Assembly (NCBI GenBank): GCA_018242105.1
Contig: JAFECP010000023.1
Span: 1-47,765 of the forward strand
DNA length: 47,765 bases
Source of the DNA: Pseudomonadota bacterium
GTDB taxonomy: Bacteria; Pseudomonadota; Alphaproteobacteria; Micropepsales; Micropepsaceae
Direction: 5' to 3'
In this document: in pieces, positions 1 to 7,892 of the stretch
How positions within the stretch are numbered: position 1 is the first letter of the stretch
Layout of the letters: every line of letters starts with the position of its first letter
The notes under the pieces: generated by a model
What the model saw: only the letters and a program-made list of their open reading frames with translations
Database searches by the model: none
Told to the model about the DNA's origin: nothing
Translations under genes and position numbers: made by a program

Positions 1-1407
1 CGCGATATTGATGGTCGAAGCCCAGATCAGGTGCTCCAACCGGATGCGGCCAGTCCAGAATTGCCGCGCAGCGGTGCCCCACAAGGAGAGCGTCGGCCAA
101 AGCGCGCGCATGACGAGCACACTCCAGAACGCCAGCCCTACGAAGAACCCGATCTGCCAGAAGCGTCCGAGCTGGATGTAGGAAAGCCCCTGGTTGCCGA
201 ACCAGAACCAGCCACGGTCGATTACTCCCATGATGCCGAGATAATCGCCGATCAGTGCGCCGGCGACGATCAGAAGCGTTACCCAGAAGAGCACATCGAC
301 CAGCCAATACTGGCCTTTCGCCTCCCGCCCGCCCGCAATGGCCGGCGCAAGGAAGAGTGCTGCGCCGATCCACGACAGGCCGATCCAGACAATAGGCGCC
401 TGTATGTGAACGTCGCGCAGGAAGTTGAATGGAAACCAGTCGTTGATGGCGATGCCGTAGAAGCTTGTCCGGTCGTAATAGGAATGCGCCATGATGGTGC
501 CCGCGCCGATCTGCACAAGCAGCAGCGCGGCCACGACGAGAAAATATTTGCCGATGCGCTTCTGGCTCGCTGTCAGGGGCTGGAACGATGACAGCAGTGG
601 ATCCATCGGGGCGTCGTCCGGGTTGTTCAGGAAGAATTCGTAGATGAAGAGCACAAGCCCGAAGCAGAAGAACGTGAAACAGAAGCTGATCCACGTCCAC
701 CGGAACGTGTTGGTGGTGGGCGTATTGCCGACCAGCGGCTCGTAAGGCCAATTCTCGGTCCACGACCATGACAGGCCAGGCCGCCGTGCCACAGTGGTCA
801 ATGAAGAGAACATCAGGAAGTCTGCTGTTTGCAGCGCGAGCTGCGGGGAGAGGCTATAAGCCGCCGTCCATCCCGCATGCGGGTCGGCGGTGCTGAGGGT
901 TTTTGCGACGTCATTGCGAATGCTGGTGAAGGCGCTCGCGAGCGCAGCGGGCAGCGGCACATCGGTCCGCGTCAGATCCACGCCCTGCAACATGCCGCGC
1001 ATGGCCGCAGTCGCAGAGGCCTGTTCATCAGCGGTCAGCGCCGCAAATGTTTTGCCAAATTTTTCCAGCGCGATGTTGTTTTGCGTTGTGGTGCCAAGCC
1101 GGACCAGAATGGAAGCCGTGTAGTCTTCGCCGAAATAGGACCCCATCCCATAGAGGCTGCCGTAATCCATAAGGTCGGCCTTCTGGAAGCCGCCCTTGCC
1201 GGCGAAAATGTCGTCGCCGGTCATCAGCACGGCGCCGGAGGGGCCGGTGAATCGTTCCGGCTGCGGCGGCGCCATTCGATAAGTGACGATAGTGGCCCAC
1301 GCCAGAAGCCCGAAGGTGCCGATGGCGACCGCGAGCAACACCCATTTGAGCACATTGCTCACCGGGTCTGTGGTGGGCCTGTCAATCCGGTCTGCATCCA
1401 ATGTCAT
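1..1407 (-). CDS. norB: Quinol-dependent nitric oxide reductase (qNOR), 3' part outside window
   Basis: Reduces NO to N2O at the cytoplasmic membrane using quinol. The first 469 codons are present, read from the ATG at 1405-1407; the usual length is about 750 residues, so the catalytic haem-copper core is only partly inside. Visible family hallmarks are an N-terminal membrane segment, a periplasmic domain with GGFQKADLMDYGSLYGMGSY and GEDYTA, and the motif SWSWTENWPYEP followed by WTWISFCFTFF, after which hydrophobic helices alternate with short loops. The N-terminal domain replaces the separate cytochrome c subunit of cNOR, so this is the single-subunit quinol type. It lies 23 bp downstream of a small membrane protein gene and probably shares its NO-responsive promoter. 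The family call is firm; the physiological role (detoxification rather than full denitrification) is inferred from the absence of other denitrification genes nearby. Confidence 0.93.
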   Translation of the reverse strand, partial: MTLDADRIDRPTTDPVSNVLKWVLLAVAIGTFGLLAWATIVTYRMAPPQPERFTGPSGAVLMTGDDIFAGKGGFQKADLMDYGSLYGMGSYFGEDYTASILVRLGTTTQNNIALEKFGKTFAALTADEQASATAAMRGMLQGVDLTRTDVPLPAALASAFTSIRNDVAKTLSTADPHAGWTAAYSLSPQLALQTADFLMFSSLTTVARRPGLSWSWTENWPYEPLVGNTPTTNTFRWTWISFCFTFFCFGLVLFIYEFFLNNPDDAPMDPLLSSFQPLTASQKRIGKYFLVVAALLLVQIGAGTIMAHSYYDRTSFYGIAINDWFPFNFLRDVHIQAPIVWIGLSWIGAALFLAPAIAGGREAKGQYWLVDVLFWVTLLIVAGALIGDYLGIMGVIDRGWFWFGNQGLSYIQLGRFWQIGFFVGLAFWSVLVMRALWPTLSLWGTAARQFWTGRIRLEHLIWASTINIA

Positions 1408-1430
1408 GGGATTCCCCTCTTGCGAGTGTG

Positions 1431-1907
1431 CTACCGGACAGCCCATCCATGGCTGCCGGCAACGGCTCCGAAAATCGTGACAATGCTCAACGTCAGCAGG
1501 ACCCAATGAACGCGATGGAGCCGGCGGAATGCGCGCTCCGGTTCTTGCTGCGCCATGCGCATGAAACGGTTGTGAAAGATAAGCGGCTCACCGATGAAAA
1601 GAATAAACGCAAACAGCAGCCAGAGGCAGGCCATGGCGTGCATCCACCAGAACCCGGCCGTGCGGAACCGGTCCCAAAGATCCGCGTCGGCAACCATCCA
1701 GATGCCGGTTATGCCGGCAACAATCACCGCCGCGCGCGCCCACCAAACGAAGCGGTGCTCTATGGCCTGAAACGCACGCAGCCAGTCCGGACCGAGATCG
1801 CCTCTTCGAAGCGCGGGCAGCACGACAGCCGTCACCATCGAGACTCCGCCAATCCAGACAACCACTGCCAGGACATGAAGGGCGCGAGCTGCGGCCATGA
1901 TATCCAA
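1431..1907 (-). CDS. Small CopD-like integral membrane protein beside qNOR
   Basis: A 158-residue protein with four predicted membrane helices (about residues 5-30, 52-72, 85-108 and 128-152). Histidines sit at helix edges in ALHVLAVVVWIGGVSM, HRFVWWARAA, WWMHAMACL and LHRVHWVL. This four-helix, histidine-bearing layout resembles the CopD/YozB-type membrane family, members of which may bind haem or copper. It is the first gene of the unit and ends 23 bp before the nitric oxide reductase gene, so the two are probably co-transcribed. A role in haem or copper handling or electron delivery to the reductase is an inference from position only. The start ATG at 1905-1907 leaves a short leader to the operator at 1964-1979. 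Confidence 0.75.
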   Translation of the reverse strand: MDIMAAARALHVLAVVVWIGGVSMVTAVVLPALRRGDLGPDWLRAFQAIEHRFVWWARAAVIVAGITGIWMVADADLWDRFRTAGFWWMHAMACLWLLFAFILFIGEPLIFHNRFMRMAQQEPERAFRRLHRVHWVLLTLSIVTIFGAVAGSHGWAVR

Positions 1908-1963
1908 AGTGCGTTCTCCTTCGGATTCGCTTTTATAAAATTCCGGACTCGATGGCTATTGTC

Positions 1964-1979
1964 TTTGCGCCAGCGCAAA
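1964..1979 (-). promoter_or_regulatory. FNR/NnrR-type operator for the nitric oxide reductase unit
   Basis: Perfect inverted repeat TTTGCGC-CA-GCGCAAA, which contains TTGCG-N4-CGCAA. That is the spacing of CRP/FNR-superfamily sites (TTGAT-N4-ATCAA), with the CG half-site reported for NO-responsive NnrR/Nnr regulators in alphaproteobacteria. It is centred near 1971.5. A TATAAA hexamer on the minus strand at 1932-1937 would be the -10 box, putting the operator about 40-47 bp upstream of the transcript start, the usual class II activator position. NO-responsive activation of the downstream pair is inferred. Confidence 0.72.
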
Positions 1980-2310
1980 TAGCGGACCGGGCGGAGTGGA
2001 TAACCGCGGAAGATTATTGGTGACCTTTCTGCCTACCGGGCGACATCTGAGGGATGGCGCTTCGCAAGCCCTGGGTTTTCCGGAAGGAGATTCGGGGCGG
2101 AACTTCGTTCATGCAATTTTATAACGATCCCTGACCGGCATATGTTCCACGCATTGCCGGCGGTTCTGCGTGTCCGTCAAGGCTTGCGGCCCTGCGAAAA
2201 CGGCGCGAGCATCGGTCCACTAAGCGGGGCGCGTGACGCCGCCCAATGCCTTGGGAAGAAGACGCCCGCCGCGCCTCGTACCCCATGTGTCCGGGGTAAT
2301 GGAGGCGGCT

Positions 2311-4344
2311 ATGCCCAAAAAATCCGGAGGAGTGGGGCCACGCGCAGTGGCCCTGGTTGGACCTTATGGCAGCGGCAAAACCACGCTGCTCGAATCCATT
2401 CTTTCCATCACCGGCGCGGTGCAGCGCAAGGGCGCCATCGCGCAGAAGAACACGGTGGGCGACGCCACGCCCGAAGCGCGGGCGCGGCAGATGAGCGTGG
2501 AGGTGAATTGCGCGACCGCGAAATATCTGGATGAAACCTTCACCTTCCTCGATTGCCCAGGCTCGATCGAATTTCTTGCCGACACGCTGAATGTTCTGCC
2601 GGGGATCGATGCGGCCGTCGTGGTCTGTGAACCGGAGCCGGCGAAGATCCAGATGTTGCAGCCTTATCTGAAGCGGCTGGACGATCTGAACATCCCGCAC
2701 TTCCTCTTCATCAACAAAATCGACAAAGCCAGCGGCGCGGTGCGCGATCTGCTGGGGCTGTTGCAAAGTGCGAGCGACAAGCCGCTGCTGATGCGCCAGA
2801 TCCCGATTGTCGAGAGTGGGCGGGTGAAAGGTTTTGTCGATCTCGCGCTGGAGCGCGCGTTCCAGTACGCGCCGCACGCGGAGTCTAAGGTCATCGAGCT
2901 TGGCGGGCTGGCCGGCGAAGAAAAACAGGCGCGCTTCGCGATGCTGGAAAAGCTCGCGGATTATGACGAGCATCTCATGGAAGAATTGCTCTCCGATCGG
3001 GAGCCGCCCCGCGATGAGGTGTTTGCCGATCTGTCGAAGGAATTGGCGGAAGGCGCTGTCGTGCCGGTTCTGCTTGGCTCGGCGGAAGGCGACAACGGCA
3101 TTCGCCGTCTGTTGAAAGCGCTGCGCCATGAAGTGCCGGATGTGGCGGTGGCCGCGAACCGCATCGGCATCAAGGCAGATGGCGAAGCCGTGGTGCAGAT
3201 TCTGAAAACCTATAACGGCGCGCATGGGAAGCTTTCGCTGGCGCGGGTGCTGTCAGGATCGTTGAAGGATGGCGGCGTGTTGCATGGCCGGGACGGCGAT
3301 GCGCGCATCGGCGGCATGTTCGTGCTGAGGGGCGATGCCCAAAGCAAGCTCACGGAAGCAAAAACGGGAGATACCGTCGCGCTTGGCCGTCTGGAGGGCG
3401 TGCGGACCGGCGATACGCTGTCATCGGCGAAGATGGCGCTGCCGAAAGTCCACATCGAGGAATTGCCGGTCGTTTATGGCTTTGCCATCGAAACCACCGA
3501 TCGCAAGGACGAGGTGAAACTCACCGCGGCGATCCACAAATTGCAGGAAGAAGATCCATCCCTGCATTTCAAACAGGACGCGGATTTGCATGAGATGGCA
3601 TTGCTGGGGCAGGGCGAAATCCATTTGAAGGTCGCGGTCGAAAAGCTGCAAAGCAAATATGGGTTGAAGGTCGCCACCCATCCGCCGAAGACGCCTTACA
3701 AGGAGACCATCCGCAAAGCCGCCAAGCAGCATGGCCGGCATAAGCGGCAGTCGGGCGGTCACGGGCAGTTCGGCGATGTGCATATCGAGATCAGGCCGCT
3801 GCCGCGCGGAACGGGCTTTGCCTTCGAGGATCAGATCAAGGGCGGGGTCGTGCCGCGCCAGTTTATTCCATCGGTGGAAAAGGGCGTGGTGGAATATCTG
3901 AAACATGGCCCGCTCGGATTCCCCGTGGTGGATATCGGCGTGGCGCTGGTGGACGGCTCCTACCACACTGTCGATTCCTCCGATGCAGCGTTCCAGACGG
4001 CGGCCCGCGTCGCGATGAGCGAAGGCATGCCGAACTGCGCGCCGGTGCTGCTGGAGCCCATCATGCGGGTCAAGATCCATGTGCCGAATGACGCCACCGC
4101 GAAAGCCAATCAGGTGGTGAGCGGACGGCGCGGACAGTTGATGGGCTACGACGCACGGCCCGGCTGGAAGGGCTGGGATAGCGTCGAAGCGCAGATGCCG
4201 CTATCGGAGTTGCACGACCTCATCATCGACTTGCGTTCGCTCACGCAAGGCGTCGGCACATACGAGATGGAGTTCGATCATCTGGCCGAGCTTTCCGGCA
4301 AGCTGGCGGAGCAAGTGGTGGCGACGCACAGGGTTGCTGCGTAA
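2311..4344 (+). CDS. Elongation factor G-like GTPase (EF-G paralogue)
   Basis: A 677-residue protein with the full EF-G domain series: GTPase domain, domain II, then a C-terminal region with HGRHKRQSGGHGQFGDVHIE and PVVDIGVALVDGSYHTVDSSD typical of domains IV-V. G1 is GPYGSGKT (17-24), G3 is DCPG (81-84) and G4 is NKID (135-138). After G3 the catalytic histidine of canonical EF-G (DTPGH) is replaced by serine (DCPGSIEF), and switch sequences differ, so this is the EF-G-like paralogue group, not the housekeeping fusA. The ATG at 2311 is preferred over in-frame upstream codons because GGAGG (2301-2305) stands 5 bp before it. It stands alone; the next gene is convergent and its stop is directly adjacent. 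Function in translation (ribosome rescue, recycling or regulation) is unknown. Confidence 0.88.
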   Translation: MPKKSGGVGPRAVALVGPYGSGKTTLLESILSITGAVQRKGAIAQKNTVGDATPEARARQMSVEVNCATAKYLDETFTFLDCPGSIEFLADTLNVLPGIDAAVVVCEPEPAKIQMLQPYLKRLDDLNIPHFLFINKIDKASGAVRDLLGLLQSASDKPLLMRQIPIVESGRVKGFVDLALERAFQYAPHAESKVIELGGLAGEEKQARFAMLEKLADYDEHLMEELLSDREPPRDEVFADLSKELAEGAVVPVLLGSAEGDNGIRRLLKALRHEVPDVAVAANRIGIKADGEAVVQILKTYNGAHGKLSLARVLSGSLKDGGVLHGRDGDARIGGMFVLRGDAQSKLTEAKTGDTVALGRLEGVRTGDTLSSAKMALPKVHIEELPVVYGFAIETTDRKDEVKLTAAIHKLQEEDPSLHFKQDADLHEMALLGQGEIHLKVAVEKLQSKYGLKVATHPPKTPYKETIRKAAKQHGRHKRQSGGHGQFGDVHIEIRPLPRGTGFAFEDQIKGGVVPRQFIPSVEKGVVEYLKHGPLGFPVVDIGVALVDGSYHTVDSSDAAFQTAARVAMSEGMPNCAPVLLEPIMRVKIHVPNDATAKANQVVSGRRGQLMGYDARPGWKGWDSVEAQMPLSELHDLIIDLRSLTQGVGTYEMEFDHLAELSGKLAEQVVATHRVAA

Positions 4345-5250
4345 TCAGAGCGCCGCCGCGCCGAACGTATCGCAATCGGCCATCTCGCCACGCGAGAGGC
4401 CGCGCTGGAACCAGCGCATGCGCTGCGCGCTGGTGCCGTGCGTGAAGGAATCCGGCACGGCCTGACCCTGCGCCTGCTTTTCCAGCGTGTCGTCGCCGAC
4501 GGCGGAGGCGGCGCGCAAGCCGCCTTCGACATCGCCTTGTTGCAAGATGTGGAAGCGCTGATCGGCGTGATAGGTCCACACACCGGCGTAGCAATCGGCC
4601 TGCAATTCGAGGCGCACCGATGCGCCGGCCGCTCCGCGCGCCCCCGAACCCTGCAGTTGCGATTCATGCTGATCCATTGTGCCGACGAGATTCTGGATGT
4701 GATGGCCGTATTCATGCGCGATCACATAGGCTTGCGCGAACTGCCCCGGCGCGCCGAACCGATCGGCAAGCTGGTTGAAGAAGGACAGGTCCAGATAGAT
4801 GCGTTTGTCGTTCGGGCAATAGAACGGCCCGGCGGACGATTGGCCTTCACCGCATGCTGTCGGTGTGTCCTGCGTGTAGAAGGTGATCGTGGCCGGCGTG
4901 AACGTCACGCCGCGCGCCTGCAGGATCGGCGTCCACACATCTTCCGCGGAGCCGACGATCTTGCGCGCGAAATCCAGTTGCGCGTCGTCCGTGTGGTTGT
5001 CGGCCTGCGCCATCTGTTGCTGCTGGCTGCCACCGACGACGCTGTCCAACAGCCCGCCGCTGCCGTTCGATCCGAAGAGCAGGATGAGGATGATGAAGCC
5101 AACAAGCCCCAGCCCGCCACCGCGCATGCCGAAAGCCGGGAGGCCGCCGAAGCCGCCGCCCCAGCTCGGTCCGCCGAACCCGCCAAAGCCGCCGCCTTCG
5201 CCCCGCCGGTCATCGAAATTGCTGGTTTCCCGCAGGTTGTTCAGGTCCAT
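4345..5250 (-). CDS. Neutral zinc metallopeptidase (YpfJ family)
   Basis: A 301-residue membrane-anchored peptidase. The N-terminus (1-45) is very glycine-rich and ends in one membrane helix (about 46-60); the rest forms the catalytic domain. The zinc motif HEYGH is at 179-183, with a likely third ligand, Glu215, in LELQADCYAGVW, as expected for the family often annotated as neutral zinc metallopeptidase or YpfJ. Cysteines in ACGEGQ and YCPNDKRIYLD are also family features. The substrate is unknown. The gene is divergent from dps, with about 90 bp between start codons, and convergent with the EF-G-like gene with no base between the two stop codons. Confidence 0.92.
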   Translation of the reverse strand: MDLNNLRETSNFDDRRGEGGGFGGFGGPSWGGGFGGLPAFGMRGGGLGLVGFIILILLFGSNGSGGLLDSVVGGSQQQQMAQADNHTDDAQLDFARKIVGSAEDVWTPILQARGVTFTPATITFYTQDTPTACGEGQSSAGPFYCPNDKRIYLDLSFFNQLADRFGAPGQFAQAYVIAHEYGHHIQNLVGTMDQHESQLQGSGARGAAGASVRLELQADCYAGVWTYHADQRFHILQQGDVEGGLRAASAVGDDTLEKQAQGQAVPDSFTHGTSAQRMRWFQRGLSRGEMADCDTFGAAAL

Positions 5251-5260
5251 CTTCGTTCTC

Positions 5261-5277
5261 TTTAGAATTATTACAAA
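5261..5277 (+). promoter_or_regulatory. Possible Irr-type iron control element upstream of dps
   Basis: TTTAGAA-TTA-TTACAAA resembles the alphaproteobacterial iron control element bound by Irr (TTTAGAA-N3-TTCTAAA as I recall it), with two mismatches, both in the right half. It lies between the divergent metallopeptidase and Dps genes, 61 bp before the dps start. Iron-linked control of a ferritin would make sense, but the match is by eye and imperfect. Confidence 0.35.
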
Positions 5278-5308
5278 CTACTTGATCGGGGCGACCGAAT
5301 AGCTATGT

Positions 5309-5323
5309 CTGTCTCAGAGACAG
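5309..5323 (+). promoter_or_regulatory. Inverted repeat in the dps leader
   Basis: Perfect 7-bp inverted repeat CTGTCTC-A-GAGACAG, centred on 5316 and ending 14 bp before the dps start codon. It could be a repressor operator or a small hairpin just ahead of the Shine-Dalgarno sequence AGGAG at 5327-5331. No specific regulator can be named. Confidence 0.4.
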
Positions 5324-5337
5324 GACAGGAGCACGCC

Positions 5338-5808
5338 ATGAACGTGAACATTGGATTGAAACAGGCCGAGCGCAAGGCGATTGGCGAAGCCCTCTCCAGG
5401 GTGCTGGCCGACACATACATGCTTTATCTCAAGACGCACGGCTATCACTGGAACGTCACGGGGCCACATTTCGCCGCACTGCATGTGCTGTTCGAAGGCC
5501 AATACACCGAATTGCACGATGCTGCCGATCTGATTGCAGAACGTATCCGGGCTTTGGGCGAATACGCGCCGGGCAACTACCGCACCTATGCGAAACTGAC
5601 TTCGATTCAGGAAAGCGGCGACAACATTCCGCCCGCGATGGAAATGGTGCGCGATCTGGCGGAAGGAAACGAGATCCTTTCCAGGAACTGCCGCGACGCC
5701 TTCAAGGTTGCCGAGAAGGCGGACGATCAGGGCACGATGGATTTGCTGATCCAGCGCATGCAGGCGAGCGAAAAAGCCGCGTGGATGCTGCGCAGCCATC
5801 TGGCCTGA
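5338..5808 (+). CDS. dps: Dps-family DNA-binding ferritin
   Basis: A 156-residue ferritin-like protein that oxidises iron with peroxide and stores it in a 12-subunit shell, protecting DNA. The inter-subunit ferroxidase ligands are all present at His37, His49, Asp64 and Glu68. Their spacing (12, 27 and 31 residues from the first) equals that of Listeria Dps (H31, H43, D58, E62). Length is normal for the family. The ATG at 5338 is chosen over an upstream in-frame start because AGGAG (5327-5331) precedes it at a good distance. The gene is monocistronic; a small-RNA candidate is encoded on the opposite strand just after its stop. Two possible operators lie in the short upstream region. Confidence 0.95.
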   Translation: MNVNIGLKQAERKAIGEALSRVLADTYMLYLKTHGYHWNVTGPHFAALHVLFEGQYTELHDAADLIAERIRALGEYAPGNYRTYAKLTSIQESGDNIPPAMEMVRDLAEGNEILSRNCRDAFKVAEKADDQGTMDLLIQRMQASEKAAWMLRSHLA

Positions 5809-5815
5809 ATGGGAC

Positions 5816-5849
5816 AAAAAAGCGCCGGAGCAGGGGGATGCTCCGGCGC
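5816..5849 (-). terminator. Intrinsic terminator of the small RNA / lysR transcript
   Basis: Eleven-bp perfect stem (5822-5832 with 5839-5849), 6-nt loop, and an A6 run at 5816-5821 that reads as U6 on the minus strand. No T-run follows it on the plus strand, so it serves the minus-strand transcript, not dps. Confidence 0.85.
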
Positions 5850-5932
5850 CGGTCGTCAACTTGGAGGTTTTCGCTTCAAAGGGGGATAAGAAGCGAGCCT
5901 TCTTGTCGCGCTCCAGGGGGAGGAGAAGCGAC
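5816..5932 (-). ncRNA. Candidate trans-acting small RNA with three C-rich-loop hairpins
   Basis: Read on the minus strand, about 117 nt fold into three successive stem-loops. Hairpin 1 (5905-5932) pairs GUCGC with GCGAC and CUCC with GGAG around the loop UCCCCCU. Hairpin 2 (5871-5896) pairs UCGCUUC with GAAGCGA around UUAUCCCCCUUU. Hairpin 3 (5822-5849) is an 11-bp perfect stem around UCCCCC, followed at once by six U residues, so it is an intrinsic terminator. All three loops expose UCCCCC, complementary to purine-rich ribosome-binding sites. This design is known from alphaproteobacterial anti-Shine-Dalgarno-loop small RNAs (CcsR/cuckoo RNAs and the ar14 family). A heat-shock-like promoter precedes it. 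It could instead be the processed 3' end of the lysR transcript. Confidence 0.62.
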
Positions 5933-5938
5933 ACACCT

Positions 5939-5967
5939 GATTTGGGAACCGCAGCCTCTTTTTCAAG
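5939..5967 (-). promoter_or_regulatory. Putative RpoH-like promoter of the small RNA
   Basis: On the minus strand CTTGAA (5962-5967) is followed after 15 bp by CCCAAATC (5939-5946), a partial match to the heat-shock sigma pattern CTTGAA-N13-17-CCCCATNT. It would start RNA near 5932, exactly where the first hairpin begins. The -10 match is imperfect. Confidence 0.4.
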
Positions 5968-6000
5968 AACCTTTCGGTGTTTTCACGTGCGCCGGAAAGC

Positions 6001-6891
6001 TCAGAAATTCCAGTCTTTCGCCGCTTTCACGAGGAAATCGCGGAACGCCGCCACGCGTTTGGACTGGCGCAGCGCATCGCAATAAACCAGATGCACGTCA
6101 AAGGATGGGCCTTCCGTGTCCGGCAGCACACGCACCAGATTGGGACGCTCCACCGCGATATAGTCGGGAAGCGCCGCAATTCCCACGCCCACTTCCGTTG
6201 CGTTGAGAATACCGGTGAGATTGTTGATGCGCAGCGCACGATAGCCTTCCGGCGCGATCTTGCGCACCGCGTCGATCAGCCAGTTTACGTCTCGGATTTC
6301 CGGCGCGGCGCTTTCGCCATAGGCGACGAGCATGTGCTTGGCGAGATCGCCAAAGTTCTGCGGCGTGCCGTTTTTCGCGAGATATTTCTGGTCGGCATAA
6401 AGGTGATAGTGAACCGTGAACAGCTTGCGCTGGATCAGGTCTGCCTGCACCGGGGCGCGCATGCGAATGGCGATATCGGCTTCGCGCTGGGCCAGATCCA
6501 GTTCGCGATCCTCGAACACCAGATGCACCTGAAGCTCGGGGAATTCGGCGAGGAACGCCTCGATGCGCGGCAGCACCCAATAGGTGCCAAGACCATGGCT
6601 GGTGGTGATCTTCAGCGAACCGCGCGGCGCCGATTGGGCATTCTTGAGCGCCTCTTCGGCTTGCCCCAGGCGCGAGAGCACGTCGCTCACCGCGAGAAAC
6701 AACAATTCGCCTTCGTCGGTGAGCGTGAGCCCGCGCGCGTGGCGTTGAAACAGCGGCGTGGTGATTTCTTCTTCGAGCGCGCTGATCTGCCGGCTGACCG
6801 CCGATTGGCTCAGCGTCAGCATCTGTCCGGCATGTGTGAAACTTCCAGCGGATGCAACCGCGTGGAAAATACGCAACTTGTCCCAATCCAT
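6001..6891 (-). CDS. LysR-family transcriptional regulator
   Basis: A 296-residue LysR-type regulator. The winged helix-turn-helix occupies residues 1-60 (WDKLRIFHAVASAGSFTHAG, then LSQSAVSRQISALEEE) and is followed by a linker helix and a periplasmic-binding-protein-like effector domain starting near RGSLKITTSHG. The effector is unknown. It follows trxB by 29 bp on the same strand and the ELM1-type gene lies upstream of that, so the three look like one transcript. This is unlike the usual divergent LysR arrangement, and the target may be elsewhere. Its stop codon is followed by the small-RNA candidate. Confidence 0.92.
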   Translation of the reverse strand: MDWDKLRIFHAVASAGSFTHAGQMLTLSQSAVSRQISALEEEITTPLFQRHARGLTLTDEGELLFLAVSDVLSRLGQAEEALKNAQSAPRGSLKITTSHGLGTYWVLPRIEAFLAEFPELQVHLVFEDRELDLAQREADIAIRMRAPVQADLIQRKLFTVHYHLYADQKYLAKNGTPQNFGDLAKHMLVAYGESAAPEIRDVNWLIDAVRKIAPEGYRALRINNLTGILNATEVGVGIAALPDYIAVERPNLVRVLPDTEGPSFDVHLVYCDALRQSKRVAAFRDFLVKAAKDWNF

Positions 6892-6920
6892 CGTCGCGCC
6901 CCTCCAGACGCTCAGACTCT

Positions 6921-7862
6921 TTAGTGGCCTCCGGCCAGAAACCTCTCTGCCTCCAAAGCCGCCATACAGCCCATGCCGGCAGCCGTCACCGCCTGCCGGA
7001 ATACCTTGTCTTTCACATCGCCCGCCGCAAACACGCCAGGCACGCTCGTCTTCGTCGAATCCGGTGCGGTCTTGATGTATCCGTCATCGTCCATCTCGAC
7101 CTGACCGCGAAACAACTCCGTCGCCGGCGAATGGCCGATCGCGATGAACAATCCATCCACGCCGAGTTGTTGCGACGTGTTCTCCGAAAGATTGCGCAGT
7201 TTGATCGCGGTCACGCCGCGCGGGTTGTCCGTACCGACAACCTCATCGACAACCGAATCATAAATTATTTCGATTTTCGGATTGTCTGCGAGACGCATCT
7301 GATTGGTCTTGTCCGCGCGCAAGGTGGGGCGGCGATGAATGAGCGTCACCTTGTCGGCGAAATTTGTCAGGAAAAGGGCTTCCTCCGCGGCGGTGTTTCC
7401 GCCACCGACCACCGCAACGCGCTTGCCGCGATAAAAGAAGCCATCGCAGGTGGCGCAGGCTGAAACGCCGAAGCCTTTGAATTTCTCTTCCGTGGGAAGG
7501 CCCAGCCAGTTGGCGCTGGCGCCCGTGGCGATGATGAGCGTCTCGGCGATGTAGCGGCCGCCCGAGTCGGCCACCAGGGTAAACGGACGCCTGGCCAGAT
7601 CGGCGGACACGACGATGTCCTGCACCAATTTGGTGCCGACATGCTCGGCCTGCGCCTGCATCTGTTCCATTAGCCACGGTCCCTGAATGGCTTCCGCAAA
7701 CCCGGGATAGTTTTCGACTTCGGTGGTGATGGTAAGCTGCCCGCCGGGCTGAATGCCCGCGATCATCACCGGCTCCAGCATCGCGCGCGCGGCGTAGATA
7801 GCTGCCGTAGCGCCGGCAGGGCCGCTGCCCAGAATCACAACTTTGGAATGGATATCGGCCAT
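6921..7862 (-). CDS. trxB: Thioredoxin-disulfide reductase
   Basis: A 313-residue FAD enzyme that reduces thioredoxin with NADPH. It has an N-terminal FAD fold (VVILGSGPAGATAAIYAAR), the redox-active pair Cys136-Ala-Thr-Cys139 in ACATCDGFFYRG, an NADPH fold (VAVVGGGNTAAEEALFL) and a C-terminal FAD motif (GVFAAGDVKDK). Length matches the family. It is the middle gene of a minus-strand set, 30 bp after the ELM1-type gene and 29 bp before the lysR gene. Confidence 0.97.
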   Translation of the reverse strand: MADIHSKVVILGSGPAGATAAIYAARAMLEPVMIAGIQPGGQLTITTEVENYPGFAEAIQGPWLMEQMQAQAEHVGTKLVQDIVVSADLARRPFTLVADSGGRYIAETLIIATGASANWLGLPTEEKFKGFGVSACATCDGFFYRGKRVAVVGGGNTAAEEALFLTNFADKVTLIHRRPTLRADKTNQMRLADNPKIEIIYDSVVDEVVGTDNPRGVTAIKLRNLSENTSQQLGVDGLFIAIGHSPATELFRGQVEMDDDGYIKTAPDSTKTSVPGVFAAGDVKDKVFRQAVTAAGMGCMAALEAERFLAGGH

Positions 7863-7892
7863 AGCGCTTCCGTGGGTAAACGGGACGCGCTG

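Noticed and set aside
2119-3225. 368-codon frame antisense to the EF-G-like gene
   Set aside because: Composition is that of a shadow of a high-GC gene; no motif or ribosome-binding site.
5822-5849. Plus-strand terminator for dps
   Set aside because: The hairpin is followed by CGGTCGTC on the plus strand with no T-run; the U-tract exists only on the minus strand.
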